A DNA stretch of 64,000 nt from assembly GCF_042726155.1 (NCBI RefSeq), contig NZ_JBHXHV010000002.1, positions 372,001-436,000 of the forward strand, in the 5' to 3' direction. How positions within the stretch are numbered: the first letter of the stretch is position 1; each line of letters begins with the position of its first letter. This document shows positions 1 through 7,396 of the stretch, one piece after another. The notes beneath the pieces were generated by a model, which saw nothing but the letters and a program-made list of their open reading frames with translations, ran no database searches and was not told the origin of the DNA. The position numbers and the translations under genes were made by a program. This DNA is from Leucobacter sp042726155 (lineage in GTDB: Bacteria > Actinomycetota > Actinomycetes > Actinomycetales > Microbacteriaceae).

Positions 1-75
1 CTCCGTTGCGCGCACGAGCTCCATTGCGAGGTTGCGATCGGGCTGCCATTCGCCCAGCGAAACAGGTTCAGTCAT
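1..75 (-). CDS. glpX: Fructose-1,6-bisphosphatase class II, N-terminal fragment
   Basis: Only the first 25 codons are in the window; the gene continues past base 1. Reading leftwards from ATG at 75 gives MTEPVSLGEWQPDRNLAMEL and then VRATE, matching the P-D-R-N-L-A-(L/M)-E-L-V-R start typical of class II (GlpX) fructose bisphosphatases. The enzyme hydrolyses fructose-1,6-bisphosphate in gluconeogenesis. It is divergent from the aldolase gene that makes or cleaves the same substrate, so the pairing is functional. A TAGGGT hexamer ends 7 nt before the ATG, suggesting a leaderless mRNA. The call rests on a short segment, but the motif and the neighbour agree. Confidence 0.8.
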   Translation of the reverse strand, partial: MTEPVSLGEWQPDRNLAMELVRATE

Positions 76-82
76 GGCCCTA

Positions 83-99
83 ACCCTACCCCGTAGACT
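83..99. promoter_or_regulatory. Divergent -10 boxes for glpX and fba
   Basis: On the minus strand TAGGGT (complement of 83-88) is 7 nt before the glpX ATG at 75. On the plus strand TAGACT (94-99) would start fba transcription near 106, leaving a leader of about 58 nt that carries AAGGAG at 153-158. The two promoters overlap back to back. No convincing -35 hexamers are seen. Confidence 0.5.
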
Positions 100-163
100 G
101 GAGCGACGAAGCGGACCACGGCGACAGACCACCGCACAGCGACCACGAAGTCAAGGAGCGCAC

Positions 164-1192
164 ATGCCCGTAGCAACCCCGGAACAGTACGCAGCCATGC
201 TCGACGCAGCGAAGACCGGAGCGTTCGCGTTCCCCGCGGTCAACGTGTCGAGCTCGCAAACGTTGAACGCTGCCCTGCAGGGCTACGCAGAAGCGGGCTC
301 CGACGGCATCATTCAGGTGACAACGGGCGGTTCCGACTACCTGGCTGGGCACACCGTCAAGAATCGTGCGGGCGGCGCGATCGCGTTCGCGAAGTACGCT
401 GAAGAGGTCGCGAAGGCGTATGACGTGACAGTCGCGCTGCACACCGACCACTGCCCGAAGAACGCGCTTGACGACTTTCTGCTGCCGCTCGTCGCCGCGA
501 GCGAGGCGCGGGTCGCTGAGGGCGGTCTCCCCTACTTCCAGTCGCACATGTGGGACGGCTCGGCCGTGCCGCTGGCCGAAAACCTGAAGATCGCACAGCA
601 ACTGCTGCCCCGTCTCGCCGCAATGAACGTCATTCTCGAGGTCGAGATCGGTGTCGTCGGTGGCGAAGAAGACGGTGTCAGCCACGAGATCAACGACCAG
701 CTGTACACAACGCTCGATGACGCGGTCGCCACCGTCGAGGCACTCGGACTCGGCGAACAGGGCCGGTACCTCACCGCACTCACCTTCGGTAACGTGCACG
801 GCGTCTACAAGCCGGGCGGCGTCTCCCTTCGCCCCGAGCTGCTCGCTGAGATTCAGCAGGGCCTGCAGTCGAAGTACGGCGTCGGCGCGAAGCCGCTCGA
901 CCTCGTCTTCCATGGCGGATCGGGCTCGTCCGCTGACGAGATCGCCGAGGCTGTGCGCAACGGCGTCATCAAGATGAACATCGACACCGACACGCAGTAT
1001 GCGTTTACCCGCTCGCTCGCCGATTACATCCTGAAGAACTACGACGGCGTGCTCAAGATCGATGGTGAAGTCGGCAACAAGAAGGTCTACGACCCGCGCG
1101 CCTGGGGCAAGGTCACCGAGACCTCGATGGCAGCGCGTGTCGCCCTCGCGGCCGAACAGCTCGGCTCCGCCGGTAAGTCGGTGAGCGCGTAG
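164..1192 (+). CDS. fba: Fructose-bisphosphate aldolase, class II
   Basis: Zinc-dependent aldolase of glycolysis and gluconeogenesis, about 342 aa, interconverting fructose-1,6-bisphosphate with dihydroxyacetone phosphate and glyceraldehyde-3-phosphate. The start chosen is ATG 164, where AAGGAG at 153-158 is well spaced and the protein begins MPVATPEQYAAMLD, the usual actinobacterial start; a longer open frame to base 32 would add an unrelated tail. Class II signatures are visible: ALHTDHCPKN with metal-binding His, VEIGVVGGEEDGV, TFGNVHGVYKPG, and VFHGGSGSS followed by KMNIDTDTQYA for phosphate and substrate binding. It is divergent from glpX and overlaps the next gene by one base. Confidence 0.96.
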   Translation: MPVATPEQYAAMLDAAKTGAFAFPAVNVSSSQTLNAALQGYAEAGSDGIIQVTTGGSDYLAGHTVKNRAGGAIAFAKYAEEVAKAYDVTVALHTDHCPKNALDDFLLPLVAASEARVAEGGLPYFQSHMWDGSAVPLAENLKIAQQLLPRLAAMNVILEVEIGVVGGEEDGVSHEINDQLYTTLDDAVATVEALGLGEQGRYLTALTFGNVHGVYKPGGVSLRPELLAEIQQGLQSKYGVGAKPLDLVFHGGSGSSADEIAEAVRNGVIKMNIDTDTQYAFTRSLADYILKNYDGVLKIDGEVGNKKVYDPRAWGKVTETSMAARVALAAEQLGSAGKSVSA

Positions 1193-1950
1193 TGACGCAC
1201 CCGCACGACGAATCCACGCCGAACGCGCAGCCGCAGCGCCCGAGCGATCGCCCGCAGCCCGCCTACGGTGAACTCGCTCCCGAGGGCTGGGAGTGGAAGC
1301 CAGAAACGAGCGACGGCGCTGAGGCCGCCCGTTCAGCGGGCGCATCGCCCGTGACCGGAGTGCCGCACAACCTCGGCGCCCGCGGCACGGACGAGGCAGC
1401 CGCTTCGGCGACCGCGCAGGCACCGGCACGGTCGACCACGCCGACGCGCGATCCAGAGCCCTATCGTGCGCCGGCGCCGCAGTCCGGTCAGCAGGCCCCG
1501 CTCGCTGCGCAGCAGCCGACGGCCCCCGCAGCGCGGAAACCTCGCATGGCGGATCGCGTCATCACGATCATCCTGCTCGTCATGGGCGTGTTCGGCTCGT
1601 TGAACTTCGCGGGATCCATGATGAGCATGCCGGGCAGCCTCTCGCAGGTGGCCAGCGCACTTGACCTCAAGGACTTCTCAGTCCCCGCGTGGGTCGCCAC
1701 CGTCGGCACTGTTTCGGCGATCGCGATCTTCGCGATTTTCGCGGTGAGCCTGATCTTCTCGATTCAGCGGATGCGCGCTGGCAAGCTCGCGTTCTGGGTG
1801 CCCCTCACGGCAGGAGTCATCGTCGTAATCGGCACCATTATCGTGTCAATCGCGATCCTCATGAACATTCCTGAGCTCATGAATGCTGCGGCCGATCCCG
1901 GCGCAACCGAGAAGCTCTGGGATTCACTCGCGGACATGTCGCAGCCGTAA
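1192..1950 (+). CDS. Membrane protein with disordered N-terminus (DUF6264-like)
   Basis: 252-aa protein of unknown function. GTG at 1192 reuses the last base of the fba stop (TAGTG), so translation is probably coupled. The first ~115 residues are rich in Pro, Ala, Gln and charged residues and look disordered. The rest has three hydrophobic stretches, roughly residues 122-150, 165-188 and 203-225, consistent with a small membrane protein. From memory it resembles the DUF6264 family found in Microbacteriaceae; that family call is uncertain, while gene reality is well supported by coupling and codon usage. Confidence 0.75.
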   Translation: MTHPHDESTPNAQPQRPSDRPQPAYGELAPEGWEWKPETSDGAEAARSAGASPVTGVPHNLGARGTDEAAASATAQAPARSTTPTRDPEPYRAPAPQSGQQAPLAAQQPTAPAARKPRMADRVITIILLVMGVFGSLNFAGSMMSMPGSLSQVASALDLKDFSVPAWVATVGTVSAIAIFAIFAVSLIFSIQRMRAGKLAFWVPLTAGVIVVIGTIIVSIAILMNIPELMNAAADPGATEKLWDSLADMSQP

Positions 1951-1953
1951 ACC

Positions 1954-3045
1954 TCAGCGCACGCGACCGCCGAGGGCGCGGGCATCTCGGTTGCCCTCGG
2001 CGTCTTGGCGCAACTCCTTCGGCAGCGAGAACACCAGGTCTTCCTCCGCAGTCACCGCGGCCTCGACGTCTCCGTACCCGGCGTCTGCGAGATCGTCGAG
2101 CAATTCCTGCACGAGCACCTCGGGCACCGATGCACCACTCGTCACACCGACAGTGCGCACGCCGTCAAGCCACTCCTGCCGCACCTCGCTTGCGAAATCG
2201 ACGCGGTACGCTGCGCGCGCGCCATACTCGAGGGCTACCTCTTTCAACCGCACTGAGTTCGACGAGTTGGCCGAGCCGACCACAATCACGAGATCAGCCC
2301 GCGGCGCGATCTGCTTGATGGCGACCTGCCGATTCTGAGTCGCGTAGCAAATGTCGTCGCTCGGCGGATCCTGCAGATTAGGGAACCGCTCGCGCAGACG
2401 GCGCACGGTCTCCATCGTCTCGTCGACGGAAAGCGTAGTCTGCGACAGCCACACGAGCCGGTCGGGGTCGTTCACTACCAGCCCAGCGACGTCGTCGGGC
2501 GAATTCACGATCGTGATGTGATCGGGGGCCTCCCCCGCCGTGCCCTCGACCTCCTCATGGCCGGTGTGCCCAATGAGCAGAATTTCGAGATCCTGCTTCG
2601 CGAATCGAACAGCCTCGCGATGCACCTTCGTGACGAGCGGACAGGTGGCGTCGATCGCGTGCAGGCCACGGTCGGCCGCGGCATCTACAACGGCGGGAGA
2701 CACCCCGTGCGCCGAGAAGACGACGTGCGCCCCCTCAGGCACCTCGTCGACCTCGTCAACGAAGATCGCGCCCATCTTTTCGAGGGTGCTCACCACGTGC
2801 ACGTTGTGCACGATCTGCTTGCGCACATAGACCGGGGCGCCGTAGCGCACGAGGGCCTTTTCGACCGCGACAACGGCGCGGTCGACGCCCGCGCAGTACC
2901 CGCGCGGGGCGGCAAGAATGACCTTCTTCTCACCCGTCACGGGCAAGTCACGCAGTCGCCCGACCTGGCGGCGCAACCGGGGCATCGCCAGGGTCACGAC
3001 GGGGGCGCCAATGGTGCGCTGATCCCGAAGCCCCGTATCACTCAT
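1954..3045 (-). CDS. ispH: 4-hydroxy-3-methylbut-2-enyl diphosphate reductase
   Basis: Last enzyme of the MEP isoprenoid pathway, a [4Fe-4S] protein producing IPP and DMAPP from HMBPP. About 363 aa from ATG 3045. Family motifs in order: APRGYCAGVDRAV (first cluster Cys), VRKQIVHNVHVV, SAHGVSP, DATCPLVTKVH (second Cys), GHTGHEEVEGT, SQTTLSVDET, DDICYATQNRQ (third Cys), GSANSSNS and SGASVPE. A longer frame upstream to 3360 runs into the xseA promoter and coding region and is rejected. TAGAAT (complement of 3053-3058) is 7 nt before the ATG, so the mRNA is probably leaderless. Convergent with the gene at 1192. Confidence 0.97.
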   Translation of the reverse strand: MSDTGLRDQRTIGAPVVTLAMPRLRRQVGRLRDLPVTGEKKVILAAPRGYCAGVDRAVVAVEKALVRYGAPVYVRKQIVHNVHVVSTLEKMGAIFVDEVDEVPEGAHVVFSAHGVSPAVVDAAADRGLHAIDATCPLVTKVHREAVRFAKQDLEILLIGHTGHEEVEGTAGEAPDHITIVNSPDDVAGLVVNDPDRLVWLSQTTLSVDETMETVRRLRERFPNLQDPPSDDICYATQNRQVAIKQIAPRADLVIVVGSANSSNSVRLKEVALEYGARAAYRVDFASEVRQEWLDGVRTVGVTSGASVPEVLVQELLDDLADAGYGDVEAAVTAEEDLVFSLPKELRQDAEGNRDARALGGRVR

Positions 3046-3052
3046 GCGGCCG

Positions 3053-3132
3053 ATTCTACCGCTCGATCCTGCGCGAAGACCGGCACTGCGGCCGCTGCTG
3101 CGACCGGCGCCAGTAGCCATCCCAACTAGTCT
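3053..3132. promoter_or_regulatory. Divergent leaderless promoters of ispH and xseA
   Basis: Minus strand: TAGAAT at complement 3053-3058, 7 nt before the ispH ATG. Plus strand: TAGTCT at 3127-3132, 6 nt before the xseA ATG at 3139. Neither start codon has a usable Shine-Dalgarno, which is what leaderless transcripts would show. No clear -35 elements. Confidence 0.5.
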
Positions 3133-3138
3133 GGACGC

Positions 3139-4407
3139 ATGGCAGAGGCAGCAGCGACCGCTCCGGCAACACGTGACGCGCCGTGGCCCGTCGCTCAGAT
3201 GAGCGAGAAGATCGCGGCCTGGATCGACCGACTCGGGCAGGTCTGGATCGAGGGCGAGATTACGCAGTGGCAGCTGCGCGGCGGGCACGTTTACGGCAAA
3301 CTGCGCGATCTCAACCAAGACGCCACGATCAGTTTTACCGTGTGGCGTTCCGTGGCACAACGCCTCACCAGCGACTTCTCGCAGGGCGACCGCGTCGTCG
3401 CCCTCGTCAAGCCGAACTTCTGGGTGAAGGGCGGCTCACTCACCGTGCAGGTCTTTGATCTGTCGCACGTTGGCATCGGCGAATTGCTTGAGCGGCTCGA
3501 GCGGCTGCGCCGGCAGCTGCAGTCGGAGGGGCTGTTCGAACTCGACCGCAAGCGTCGGCTCCCGTTTTTGCCTGGCCTCATCGGACTGATCACTGGGCGA
3601 GACTCCGACGCTGAGAAAGATGTCATTCGCAATGCGACGCTGCGGTGGCCCGGAGTGCAGTTCAGGGTGCACTACGCGGCGGTGCAGGGTGACCGCGCGG
3701 CGAGCGAGGTCACGGCAGGTATTGAAGCCCTGGATCGCGACCCAGAGGTCGACGTGATCGTCATTGCGCGCGGTGGCGGCGACTTTCAGAATCTGCTGCC
3801 GTTCAGCGACGAGCGCGTTGTGCGCGCGGCGAGCGCGGCGACGACCCCCATCGTGAGCGCGATCGGGCACGAGGCCGACCGGCCGCTGCTCGATGAGGTC
3901 GCCGATCTGCGGGCCTCGACTCCGACGGATGCCGCAAAGCGGGTCGTACCCGACGTAGGTGAGGAGCTCGCCGGCCTCGACCAGGCCCGCGCGCGGCTCA
4001 CGACCCGGCTCGGTCAGCTGCTCGCCCACGAGACCGATCGCATCGCTCAGTTGCGCGGGCGCCCGGTGCTCGCGGCGCCGGATCGCCTCATCGACGAGCG
4101 TGCCGAAGAGCTTGTGCGGTGGATCGCCCGGGGCACTGAACTCGCGGACCGCGCCATTGAAGATCGTGCGCGTTCAGTTGCCGAGGCCCGCGGACGCCTC
4201 ACGGCCCTCTCCCCGAGAGCAACGCTGGAGCGCGGATACGCGATCGCGCAGCTCGTGGACGGCGATGCTGCGGGTGCAGGCACGCCCGGCGCTGTGCTGC
4301 GAGACCCCGCTGACGCCCCAGCAGGCACCGCGATCCGGCTCTCCCTCGCAGGAGGCGTTCTGGGTGCGGAAGCCACGGAGCCACAGCCGACGGACAGCGC
4401 GAACTGA
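3139..4407 (+). CDS. xseA: Exodeoxyribonuclease VII large subunit
   Basis: Catalytic subunit of exonuclease VII, which degrades single-stranded DNA to oligonucleotides together with several XseB subunits. 422 aa, normal length. An N-terminal OB-fold (about residues 15-115; VWIEGEITQW, GHVYGKLRD) is followed by the catalytic domain with GLITGRDSDAEKDV, VIARGGGDFQNLLPF, VSAIGHEADRPLLDEVADLRASTPTDAA, then a helical region and the C-terminal LSPRATLERGYAIA. Its usual partner xseB is not next to it but 6.4 kb downstream at 10779, with an accessory module in between. Leaderless start predicted from TAGTCT 6 nt upstream. Confidence 0.97.
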   Translation: MAEAAATAPATRDAPWPVAQMSEKIAAWIDRLGQVWIEGEITQWQLRGGHVYGKLRDLNQDATISFTVWRSVAQRLTSDFSQGDRVVALVKPNFWVKGGSLTVQVFDLSHVGIGELLERLERLRRQLQSEGLFELDRKRRLPFLPGLIGLITGRDSDAEKDVIRNATLRWPGVQFRVHYAAVQGDRAASEVTAGIEALDRDPEVDVIVIARGGGDFQNLLPFSDERVVRAASAATTPIVSAIGHEADRPLLDEVADLRASTPTDAAKRVVPDVGEELAGLDQARARLTTRLGQLLAHETDRIAQLRGRPVLAAPDRLIDERAEELVRWIARGTELADRAIEDRARSVAEARGRLTALSPRATLERGYAIAQLVDGDAAGAGTPGAVLRDPADAPAGTAIRLSLAGGVLGAEATEPQPTDSAN

Positions 4408-4481
4408 CGATCCCGACTGATGCCCCCAACTGAGTGCGACAGCTGATCGCATCGGCTACCGGTGCGTGGCATACTGCACAC

Positions 4482-5003
4482 ATGGCGAAAGCACGTAAGC
4501 CCGGCGCTGAAGACGGGTCGCAGACGACCGAACACTCTGAGCCGTTTGGTGTGCTCGACGAACTCGACGAACAGCTCATCCTGCTGTTGGAGCGCGACGG
4601 CCGCATGAGCTACGCAGACCTTGGCAGCGAGGTCGGGCTCACCCCGGGCGGCGCTCGCGCCCGCGTGAAGCGGTTGCAAGAGCGCGGCGTGGTGCGGGTC
4701 ATCGGCGTGACCAGCCCAAACGCTGTCGGACTCACAAGCATCGCGAGTCTGCAAATCGAGGTCTCGGGCGACATCGACGCGGTCGCCGATCGCATCGCGG
4801 CATTCGAGGGCGTACGTTACGTGGTGCTCGGCTCGGGCCGCTTCAGCATCCTGGTCGAGGTATACGCGACGACCCCCAGTGAGCTGTTCACGCTCATCAA
4901 CCGTCAAATCAGGGAGATCAGGGGCGTCACCCACATCGAGACCTTTCTGTACGACTCGGTGCACACGCACCGCCCGGTTTTCCCGCTGCTGACCGGGCGG
5001 TAG
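4482..5003 (+). CDS. Lrp/AsnC-family transcriptional regulator
   Basis: About 173 aa from ATG 4482. A winged helix-turn-helix (LDEQLILLLERDGRMSYADL, then GLTPGGARARVKRLQERGVV) is followed by an AsnC-type ligand-binding domain (VRYVVLGSGRFSILVEVYAT, then HIETFLYDSVHTH). Such proteins assemble into dimers or larger rings and sense amino acids or related small molecules. The start is supported by CATACT at 4470-4475, 6 nt before the ATG, with no Shine-Dalgarno. It is convergent with the amidohydrolase at 5015; the AT-rich palindromes at 6241-6289 are the obvious candidate target, so it probably controls the amidohydrolase and the ABC importer. The effector is unknown. Confidence 0.9.
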   Translation: MAKARKPGAEDGSQTTEHSEPFGVLDELDEQLILLLERDGRMSYADLGSEVGLTPGGARARVKRLQERGVVRVIGVTSPNAVGLTSIASLQIEVSGDIDAVADRIAAFEGVRYVVLGSGRFSILVEVYATTPSELFTLINRQIREIRGVTHIETFLYDSVHTHRPVFPLLTGR

Positions 5004-5014
5004 GTGCGGCGGCG

Positions 5015-6148
5015 TCAGTCGGAGGGACCGCCGACAATGAGGCCCAGCGCGCGGGCGAGCGCCGCCGACTGGTCGATGACGTCCGTCTGCCAGCTGGTGA
5101 GCGTGCGGGTCGGCGAGTTACCGACAGACATCGCGAAGGGATCCTCCACACCGGTGCGGCGGCCCGTTAGTACCTCGAGCACCGCGACGCCGCAGAACGG
5201 CACGTGTACCGCTGAGTAGCCGCCCTCGTGCGAGAACACAATCTTGCCCCCGCACGCCTCGTCGGCGATCGCGAGGAGGCGCTCGGCCATGCCGCGAAAC
5301 CCCTCGGAGGTGACGCTCATGCGGCCGAGCGGATCGAGCGCTGAGGGATCGAACCCACTCGACACCAGGATCAGATCGGGCGCGAATGCCCGGATTGCCG
5401 GGCCTGCCACCTCGTCAACGACCGACCAGTACGCCCCATCGCCCGAGCCAGCGGGGAGCGGAACGTTGATGTTCGTGCCAGCTCCCGCCCCGCCGCCCTG
5501 CTCTTCGACGAGCCCGCTGTCGACCGGAAAGAGCCGGTCCTGGTGCACCGAAATAGTGAGCACGTTCGGGTCGTCCCAGTAGATTTTCTGGGCCCCGTTG
5601 CCGTGGTGCACGTCGTAGTCGAAGATCGCGACGCGACTCACCCGGCCCGCAGCGCGCAGCGCCTCGATGGCGACGGGAACGTTCGCAAACAGGCAGTAGC
5701 CGCGCCCCTGATCCGGCTCGGCGTGGTGGCCCGGAGGTCGCACAAGCGCGTACGCGTTGTCGACCACACCATCGAGCACGGCCTCGGCGGCGGCGAGCGT
5801 GCCGCCAGCGGCGAGGCGCGCGAGGTCGTAGCTGCCGCGCCCAAATGGCGAGAACCCGTCACCGGCGTCCCCGCCAGCGGCCTCCGATTGCTCGCGAATG
5901 CGATCGACGTGGCCCGGCGTGTGTACGCGCAGCAGGTCGTCTGCCTCGACCTCGCGGGCCGGAATGCGCACGAGGCTGTCGAGCAGCCCCGATACCTCGA
6001 CGAGACCCGCAAACCGCGCCTTCGATTCGGGGCTCTCAAAGTTGCGGTACGGCTGCACGTAGCCACCCGACGGGTAGATTCCGGCGTGGGTGCCGGTGTC
6101 GTGCCAGGCATACCGTTCGTGCCAGACGTATCCGGTTCTGCGCTCCAT
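5015..6148 (-). CDS. Class II histone-deacetylase-like amidohydrolase
   Basis: 377-aa cytoplasmic zinc deacetylase of the arginase/HDAC superfamily, whose bacterial members remove acetyl groups from acetylpolyamines or similar amides. The catalytic set is complete: RPPGHHAEP (His141, His142), FDYDVHHGNG (Asp179 and His181 as Zn ligands), SGFDPS (Asp267, third Zn ligand) and HEGGY (Tyr311, transition-state tyrosine). Start ATG 6148 has AAGGA at complement 6158-6162. The gene is convergent with the Lrp regulator and divergent from an ABC importer, suggesting that an imported N-acetylated compound is deacetylated here. The true substrate cannot be read from sequence; acetylpolyamine is one option. 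Confidence 0.9.
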   Translation of the reverse strand: MERRTGYVWHERYAWHDTGTHAGIYPSGGYVQPYRNFESPESKARFAGLVEVSGLLDSLVRIPAREVEADDLLRVHTPGHVDRIREQSEAAGGDAGDGFSPFGRGSYDLARLAAGGTLAAAEAVLDGVVDNAYALVRPPGHHAEPDQGRGYCLFANVPVAIEALRAAGRVSRVAIFDYDVHHGNGAQKIYWDDPNVLTISVHQDRLFPVDSGLVEEQGGGAGAGTNINVPLPAGSGDGAYWSVVDEVAGPAIRAFAPDLILVSSGFDPSALDPLGRMSVTSEGFRGMAERLLAIADEACGGKIVFSHEGGYSAVHVPFCGVAVLEVLTGRRTGVEDPFAMSVGNSPTRTLTSWQTDVIDQSAALARALGLIVGGPSD

Positions 6149-6240
6149 TGCGTGTGTCCTTCCACCTACTCACGGCGATCGGCGTGCCTCGTGGCCGTCG
6201 ATCCCGGTGCGCACCACCCTAACCCCAGAGTTTCACGATC

Positions 6241-6323
6241 CACAATTGAAAGTCACATTATTGTGTCGAAACATAAATGAAATATTTATCCTGTTGACTA
6301 AATGGAGCAAATCATGGTCTTAT
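6241..6323. promoter_or_regulatory. AT-rich operator/promoter between amidohydrolase and ABC importer
   Basis: An unusually AT-rich stretch in high-GC DNA. CACAAT (6241-6246) is the inverted partner of ATTGTG (6260-6265), and ATAAAT (6273-6278) of ATTTAT (6284-6289) around a 5-nt centre. Immediately downstream lies TTGACT (6294-6299), then TCTTAT (6318-6323) 18 nt later, a plausible promoter for the importer genes starting at 6404. AT-rich palindromes are typical Lrp/AsnC sites and such a regulator lies at 4482. The remaining leader up to AAGGAG at 6391 shows nothing else clear. Confidence 0.5.
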
Positions 6324-6403
6324 GGTGACGCTGCGGGCCAGGGTTGGCTCGATACGCGGGCGGCGGTGAAGCCGGCCCAGCATCCCGACGAAGGAGTCAA
6401 CTG

Positions 6404-7396
6404 ATGAAACGCACCCGTGGAATTCTCGGCGGCATCGCACTTGCCGCTGCCGCAGCCCTCGCTCTGAGCGGCTGCACCTCCGATAGCTCGCAGAGCACCG
6501 GCTCCTCAGACGGCGGTGACGCGTCGAAGGGCGCCGTCGCCATGAGTTTCGCCGGTCTCGACATTCAGATCTGGAACGACATGCTGCCGTTCATGGAGAC
6601 GATCGTGACCGATGCCGGCTACGAATTCGTCACCGATGACCCCAAGTGGAACGCGCAGACGCAGGTCCAAGACTGGGAGTCGTGGCTCGTACGTGGCGAC
6701 ATCAAGGCGATCATGGGCTACCCCGTGCAGTCAGACGCAATGGTCGCTGTCACCTCGCAGGCGACCGACGCGGGCATTCCGGTGCTCGGCTACGGCAGCA
6801 CGTGGGACGGCGTGACCGCGGCGGTCACCCTCGATCACGAGGCAGACGGCAAGCGGGCCGGCGAGAAGGCCGCCGAGTGGATCGCAGAGAAGTACGGCGA
6901 CAAGCAGGTCGACGTTGCGTTCCTCGGCTACCCCGACACCGACCTTGGGCGACTCAGGGGCAAGGGCATGCGGGAAGCGCTCGACGCGGCGAAGCTCAAC
7001 CTGAACATCACCGAGCACAAGGTGCTGAGCCTCGACGACGGCTACGCCGCCGTACAGAACCAGCTCAACGCCGCCCCCGACACCAAGGTCTGGCTCGCGA
7101 TCGCGAACGACCCGGCTCTCGGCGCGTATCAGGCGCTCACAGACTCCGGGGTGTCGCCGACCGACGACAGCATGCTGCTACTCAACCTCGATGCCACCGA
7201 TGCCGAACTCGAAGTCATCATGCAGAAAGACTCGTTCTGGCGCTACGCGTACATCGCGCCCGCCCGTCAGCTCGCCGAGGCAAACGCTCAGATGCTCGTC
7301 GATGCCGCGGAGGGCAAGCCGGTGAAGGATCAGACCGTGCCCGTCACCGAGGTCACCAGCGACAACGCCGAAGACTTCCTGCTCGCCAACCAGTGA
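6404..7396 (+). CDS. ABC importer substrate-binding lipoprotein (ribose-type)
   Basis: 330-aa type 1 periplasmic-binding-protein-fold lipoprotein that captures a solute outside the membrane. ATG 6404 follows AAGGAG at 6391-6396. A signal peptide with lipobox LSGC (Cys about residue 22) precedes a Ser/Gly/Asp linker. The mature part has the sugar-binding layout: an AMSFAGLDIQIWNDM opening strand, repeated alpha/beta units, TDAGIPVLGYGS in the hinge region and an NDPALGAYQAL segment. It overlaps the ATPase gene by one base and forms a three-gene importer with it and the permease. The ligand is unknown; the divergent deacetylase suggests an acetylated or amide-bearing compound rather than a plain sugar. 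Confidence 0.9.
   Translation: MKRTRGILGGIALAAAAALALSGCTSDSSQSTGSSDGGDASKGAVAMSFAGLDIQIWNDMLPFMETIVTDAGYEFVTDDPKWNAQTQVQDWESWLVRGDIKAIMGYPVQSDAMVAVTSQATDAGIPVLGYGSTWDGVTAAVTLDHEADGKRAGEKAAEWIAEKYGDKQVDVAFLGYPDTDLGRLRGKGMREALDAAKLNLNITEHKVLSLDDGYAAVQNQLNAAPDTKVWLAIANDPALGAYQALTDSGVSPTDDSMLLLNLDATDAELEVIMQKDSFWRYAYIAPARQLAEANAQMLVDAAEGKPVKDQTVPVTEVTSDNAEDFLLANQ

Noticed and set aside
86..1429. 447-aa minus-strand frame opposite fba
   Set aside because: Arg/Val/Asp-rich shadow of the aldolase; no motif, and fba is unambiguous.
6646..7395. N-terminal extension of the first ABC ATPase to base 6646
   Set aside because: Those residues are an out-of-frame reading of the binding protein; the ATPase starts at the overlapping ATG 7396.
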